Below are positions 60,680 through 64,000 of a stretch of DNA of 64,000 nt, piece after piece. The DNA is taken from NCBI RefSeq assembly GCF_048128805.1, contig NC_135998.1, forward strand, positions 28,417,492-28,481,491, given 5' to 3'. Position numbers and translations under genes: made by a program. This DNA is from Centroberyx gerrardi (Eukaryota; Chordata; Actinopteri; Beryciformes; Berycidae). A model generated the notes under the pieces. The model saw only the letters and a list, made by a program, of their open reading frames with translations, searched no databases and was not told the DNA's origin. How positions within the stretch are numbered: position 1 is the stretch's first letter; the number at the start of each line of letters is the position of its first letter.

Positions 60680-61895
60680 GCTTGCCTCCTTGAACAGGAG
60701 GAGGTGGAGAAAAAACAGACTGATGGAGGGTGAGGAATGAGGATGCCTTTGATTATTGATCTATAAAACTGGGCCAGGACTGATTGTGAGACATTGAGCA
60801 TTCACATCCATTTCCAATTTGGCTATGTGGGTGGGCTGAGTAAGTTTTATCTGGTTTTGTGAGCCTCCCACTTCAGATAGTAGAAGATTGCAGATAATGC
60901 AGAGTGCAAATAATGAAACCGTCATCATTTGACACTGAGAGAAAATGTGAACATTGGTGCTGCCACTACTTCGAGATATGACTATTAGAGAGAGAGAAAA
61001 AAAAAAGCATTTGAAATAATGTTGATTTATGTTAAAACCTATATTTAGAATGAAAGTATGTAGGCGTTTCAAACACAGTTTTTAACAACAGTGTTAACAG
61101 GAATCATTAATTGATGACTCCCAATGATAAGGGTTTCCATGTAGTCTACTTGTGAAAATGTACATGGATTTTTAACCTCATTAAATGCTGATATGACACT
61201 AACACACACACACACACACACACACTCTTGGACACATGCATGAACACACATACACGCACAAACTATGTCACCTTCTGTCCCATTAGCAGCTAATTAAGAT
61301 GTGAGTGATCTCCTTGGGGGAAGTGTTCTACTTAACTGCCTTTCCACCAGCTCCTAGTCCCACATTAATCTCACTCCCCAAGGGAACATGGATATCGATT
61401 TGCTTTTCCTGTGGCATCAATCTCACTTGGAGGTGATGAACACGATTAAAGTGAGATGAGCATCACATCCAGGAAGAGAAGTGTTAATGTTTGTGTGTGT
61501 GTGTGTGTGTGTGTGTGCATATGTGTGTAATTGTGGTGATGATTATCTCTAATACATGTGTTCACTCCTCCAAATATCCAATCTATGAAGGAGAAGCTCC
61601 TTCATGGGACTTTGACTCTTGATTTTATTACAAATTATTTATTGAGCAACCTTGTGTGTTTGATTAATGATTCAAATTTCTCCATAATTAAGTGTTAAAT
61701 CATTTTTTCTTAAGCTTCTTACAGTTAAATGATCTGGTTACATGTTCATGTGTTTTCTTGGCGATTTGTCAGAAGCTAATTAATGCAGGTGTTGCTAATG
61801 ACTTGATTAGTTGGCCTCTAACGATGTGTCTGATTAGTTAAGAGAGTCAGTGCCTTTTTGCACAAGCCAACTGAATTTTTCAAGGTTTTGGTTTC
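60680..61895. other. Intergenic, no gene seen
   Basis: (CA)n at 61201-61226 and (GT)n at 61491-61518. The segment 61270-61480 is repeat-free with several TAAT-type words and could be compared with other fish for conservation. Confidence 0.4.
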
Positions 61896-61897
61896 TT

Positions 61898-62464
61898 TTA
61901 AAGGTCCCATACCATGGAAAACAGGATTTCCCATGCCTCTTTGATTATAAAGGAGTTGGATGGTCTATCTAAACATGGTGAAAGTTTTAAAACACACGGT
62001 CGCCAACTAAATCCAAACAATCCATATTAGAAAAGCAAGCCTCTAAACGAGCCGTTTGGACTTCCGTAACTTTGTGGCGTCACAAAGGTTCGCTCATTAT
62101 CATTTTTGTAAGAAATAATAACCTAACAAAGTGTTTTTTTCAAAGTGGTTGAGCGGTTGTCATTGTTTATTACCAGAGAGTTTTCCCTACCTGTCCCTGC
62201 CTGTTCTGCCGTGTCTGTTGTGTCTCACGTTTCACTCTTGAAGCGGTTAGCCAATCAGAACAGAGGGGTCGTTAATATTAATGAGCCTTAAAGACACAGC
62301 GACAGAAACAGCCTGTTCTTGGTAAGGCTCAGAGAGATGCTGGAAAATGAACATGTAAAAATGGATTGAGAGTGTTTCTGGTACATGACACCACACACAC
62401 AGCTTTGAATGGACCTCAAGACATAAAATAAAACACTGGAAAGTGGAGAATATGGGACCTTTAA
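61898..62464. mobile_element. TTAA-flanked non-autonomous element (AGGTCCCATA ends)
   Basis: It starts AGGTCCCATA (61902) and ends TATGGGACCT (62460), with TTAA immediately outside at 61898-61901 and 62461-62464. The interior (about 560 bp) has no transposase. TTAA duplication points to a piggyBac- or Kolobok-type mobilising enzyme. Confidence 0.8.
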
Positions 62465-62770
62465 CGTCTTCTAGTGCACAATGTATGGCCAACTTTGCAA
62501 CACATTTTTTTTTCTTTTAAACATTTTATATGACTCTGGAGTTATCCTTGGGCTAGTTCAATAGGGTGTGTGTACATGCGTCTGCATTTCAAAATATGTG
62601 CAAATACTAGTTTATAGTCTAGAGAGTCATGCATGAGTTATACATTTTCTGTTGAAGAAAGACAGGAAATATGTTGTATGTGATGACTTTCAGGTCAGGG
62701 AAAGGGCTTTCCTAGACCTGTTTCTAAACAACTCCTTGAGATACTTCCAATTCCAACCTGGGTTTTGCCA

Positions 62771-63710
62771 ACAGCACAGCACTTAGCTAGCTCTTCTTAG
62801 ATTCTCTAATGATATTCTGATGTATAGCGACCAGTTGGATGTTCCATTTTAGTGCTGTTCGATCTTAGCGTTGCTTTTGACACCATTAACCACACCATCT
62901 TGGTTAATAGGCTCCGACAATGGGTCGGGGTGTCTGGATCCGCGCTTGACTGGTTCTCATCCTATCGGTCAAATAGGAAGTTCACTGTATCTCTTGGAAA
63001 TTATACATCCTCACCTGCTCCAGTGACGTGCGGTGTGCCCCAGGGGTCAGTTCTTGGACCCATTCTGTTCTCTCTCTATATGCTTCCCCTGGGCCACATA
63101 ATCAGTTTGGCTGTATCTTTTATCACTGCTATGCTGATGACACCCAGCTTTATGTATCTTTGAAGCCCAGTGACACAGGTAATCTAGTCACTCTACACAA
63201 ATGTCTGACTGCAGGTTTCTTCAAGTAAACTCTGACAAAACTGAGGTCCTGGCTTTTGGCCCACATCCCTTGTCAGACAAAATTAGAGAGTGCCTTGGTC
63301 CATCATGTTGCCTTCAATACTTTAACACCTTGTATAGTTGTCTCAGCCAAAAATCTATCGACTGGTTGCAATTAGTAGATAATTCGGCTGCGAGACTTCT
63401 GCCAAAGACTGAAAGATTCTTTGGCTTTTTACTGACATCTGTCTGTACTGCTCATTCTGTCTGTTTTGTTTGTCTTGTTTTGTTTTACTCTGTCTGCATT
63501 GCCCATTTTGTCTTTGCTGTTGGTTTGGTTTGTTCTGTTTCTTTCTGCCGGTACTGCTCATCTTGTCCGTTGTTTTGTTTTATTCTGTATGTACTACTCC
63601 TTTGTCTCTGTTGTTTTGTTTGTATTCTTTTTTTTGCTCTTTGGTTTTTGTGAAACACTTTGGTTTTAAAAGGTGCTATATAAATAAAACTGAATTTACT
63701 TACTTTGCAT
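62771..63710 (+). pseudogene. CR1/Rex-type LINE 3' half, frameshifted
   Basis: The RT is recognisable across frames: '[17 protein letters not shown]' (62866-62916), '[19 protein letters not shown]' (63033-63089) and, in another frame, '[17 protein letters not shown]' (63126-63176) with 'VNSDKTEVLAFGP'. It then jumps to 'QKSIDWLQLVDNSAARLLPKT' (63351-63412), so the thumb region is deleted. It ends with the family tail 'aggtgctatataaataaaa' (63671-63689). Several frameshifts make it inactive. Confidence 0.85.
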
Positions 63711-63719
63711 ATAATCAAA

Positions 63720-64000
63720 CAGAAGCATTTTGTTAATGTTATTCTTCAAGCTTAAATAAAAAAGCAAGAGATAATCCAAGACCCAGCTCTGTGCTCACTG
63801 TATCTCATCAAGGAATAAGGAATGAAAAAAAGACAGTGTGATGATGTGATCAGAGGTTATCTGAGGAGGATTGCACATTTAGGTTTATCTGTAGAAAGTA
63901 ACCTTCTCAGTCAAAGCATCATAGGATATGGAGTCAGAGCAGATACAGCAGGGTGCTTTGCCTGATTCATCGTAGCATTACTGTCTCATGCTGGAACTAG
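63720..64000. other. Window end, no feature seen
   Basis: AT-rich sequence with no recognisable gene or repeat. Confidence 0.4.

Noticed and set aside
1..64000. CRISPR arrays, operons, phage or bacterial defence systems
   Set aside because: All strong genes have spliced vertebrate structure. The repeats are microsatellites and eukaryotic transposons, with no regularly spaced repeat-spacer pattern.

Overview
This is a stretch of a teleost fish nuclear genome, probably from a percomorph-like species. The evidence is small-intron vertebrate genes with GT-AG splice sites, very many CA/CT microsatellites, several fish-type transposable-element families, a six-cysteine astacin (a fish-expanded protease type), and an alpha-2 adrenergic receptor that looks like the 2D subtype, which mammals have lost. 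The species assignment is inference. No database search was possible.

Only three protein-coding genes can be supported, all in the first 19 kb. (1) zcchc9 (minus strand, about 7.13 to 4.43 kb) encodes a nucleic-acid-binding protein with four CCHC zinc knuckles. It has five coding exons and a non-coding first exon next to a GC-box/ETS-type promoter. (2) An astacin-family zinc metalloprotease (plus strand, 9.26 to 11.74 kb) has ten coding exons, whose phases join exactly into a 347-residue secreted proenzyme. (3) A single-coding-exon alpha-2 adrenergic receptor (plus strand, CDS 15444-17030) has a TATA promoter near 14.5 kb, a long uORF-bearing leader, and a probable polyadenylation signal near 18.87 kb. 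The three genes do not form a pathway. In human, the astacin gene ASTL is a neighbour of ADRA2B, so the astacin/alpha-2 receptor pairing here looks like an old linkage rather than a local accident.

From 19 kb to 64 kb I find no intact gene. The region holds microsatellites, decayed transposons and unique AT-rich sequence that could contain regulatory elements. Transposon relics over the whole window include an RT-deleted LINE (0.64-1.5 kb), two tRNA-derived SINEs (one 31 bp from an astacin splice acceptor), four elements with hairpin or long inverted-repeat structure and TTAA-type ends, a short hairpin repeat present in two copies (0.2 and 25.1 kb), and an ACTTG-rich hAT-like element with 8-bp target duplications (28.3-28.9 kb). 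Further east are a 5'-truncated L1 with a 14-bp target duplication and an internal 122-bp tandem duplication (32.0-33.0 kb), a broken hAT transposase (42.5-44.0 kb), L1 ORF2 debris (53.5-54.25 kb), a two-ORF PIF/Harbinger relic (59.1-60.7 kb) and a CR1/Rex-type LINE 3' half (62.8-63.7 kb).

I do not see a convincing previously undescribed biological system. The best leads are the regulatory features of the receptor leader, the SINE beside the astacin splice site, the glycine/arginine-rich insertion in zcchc9, and the set of structured mobile elements.
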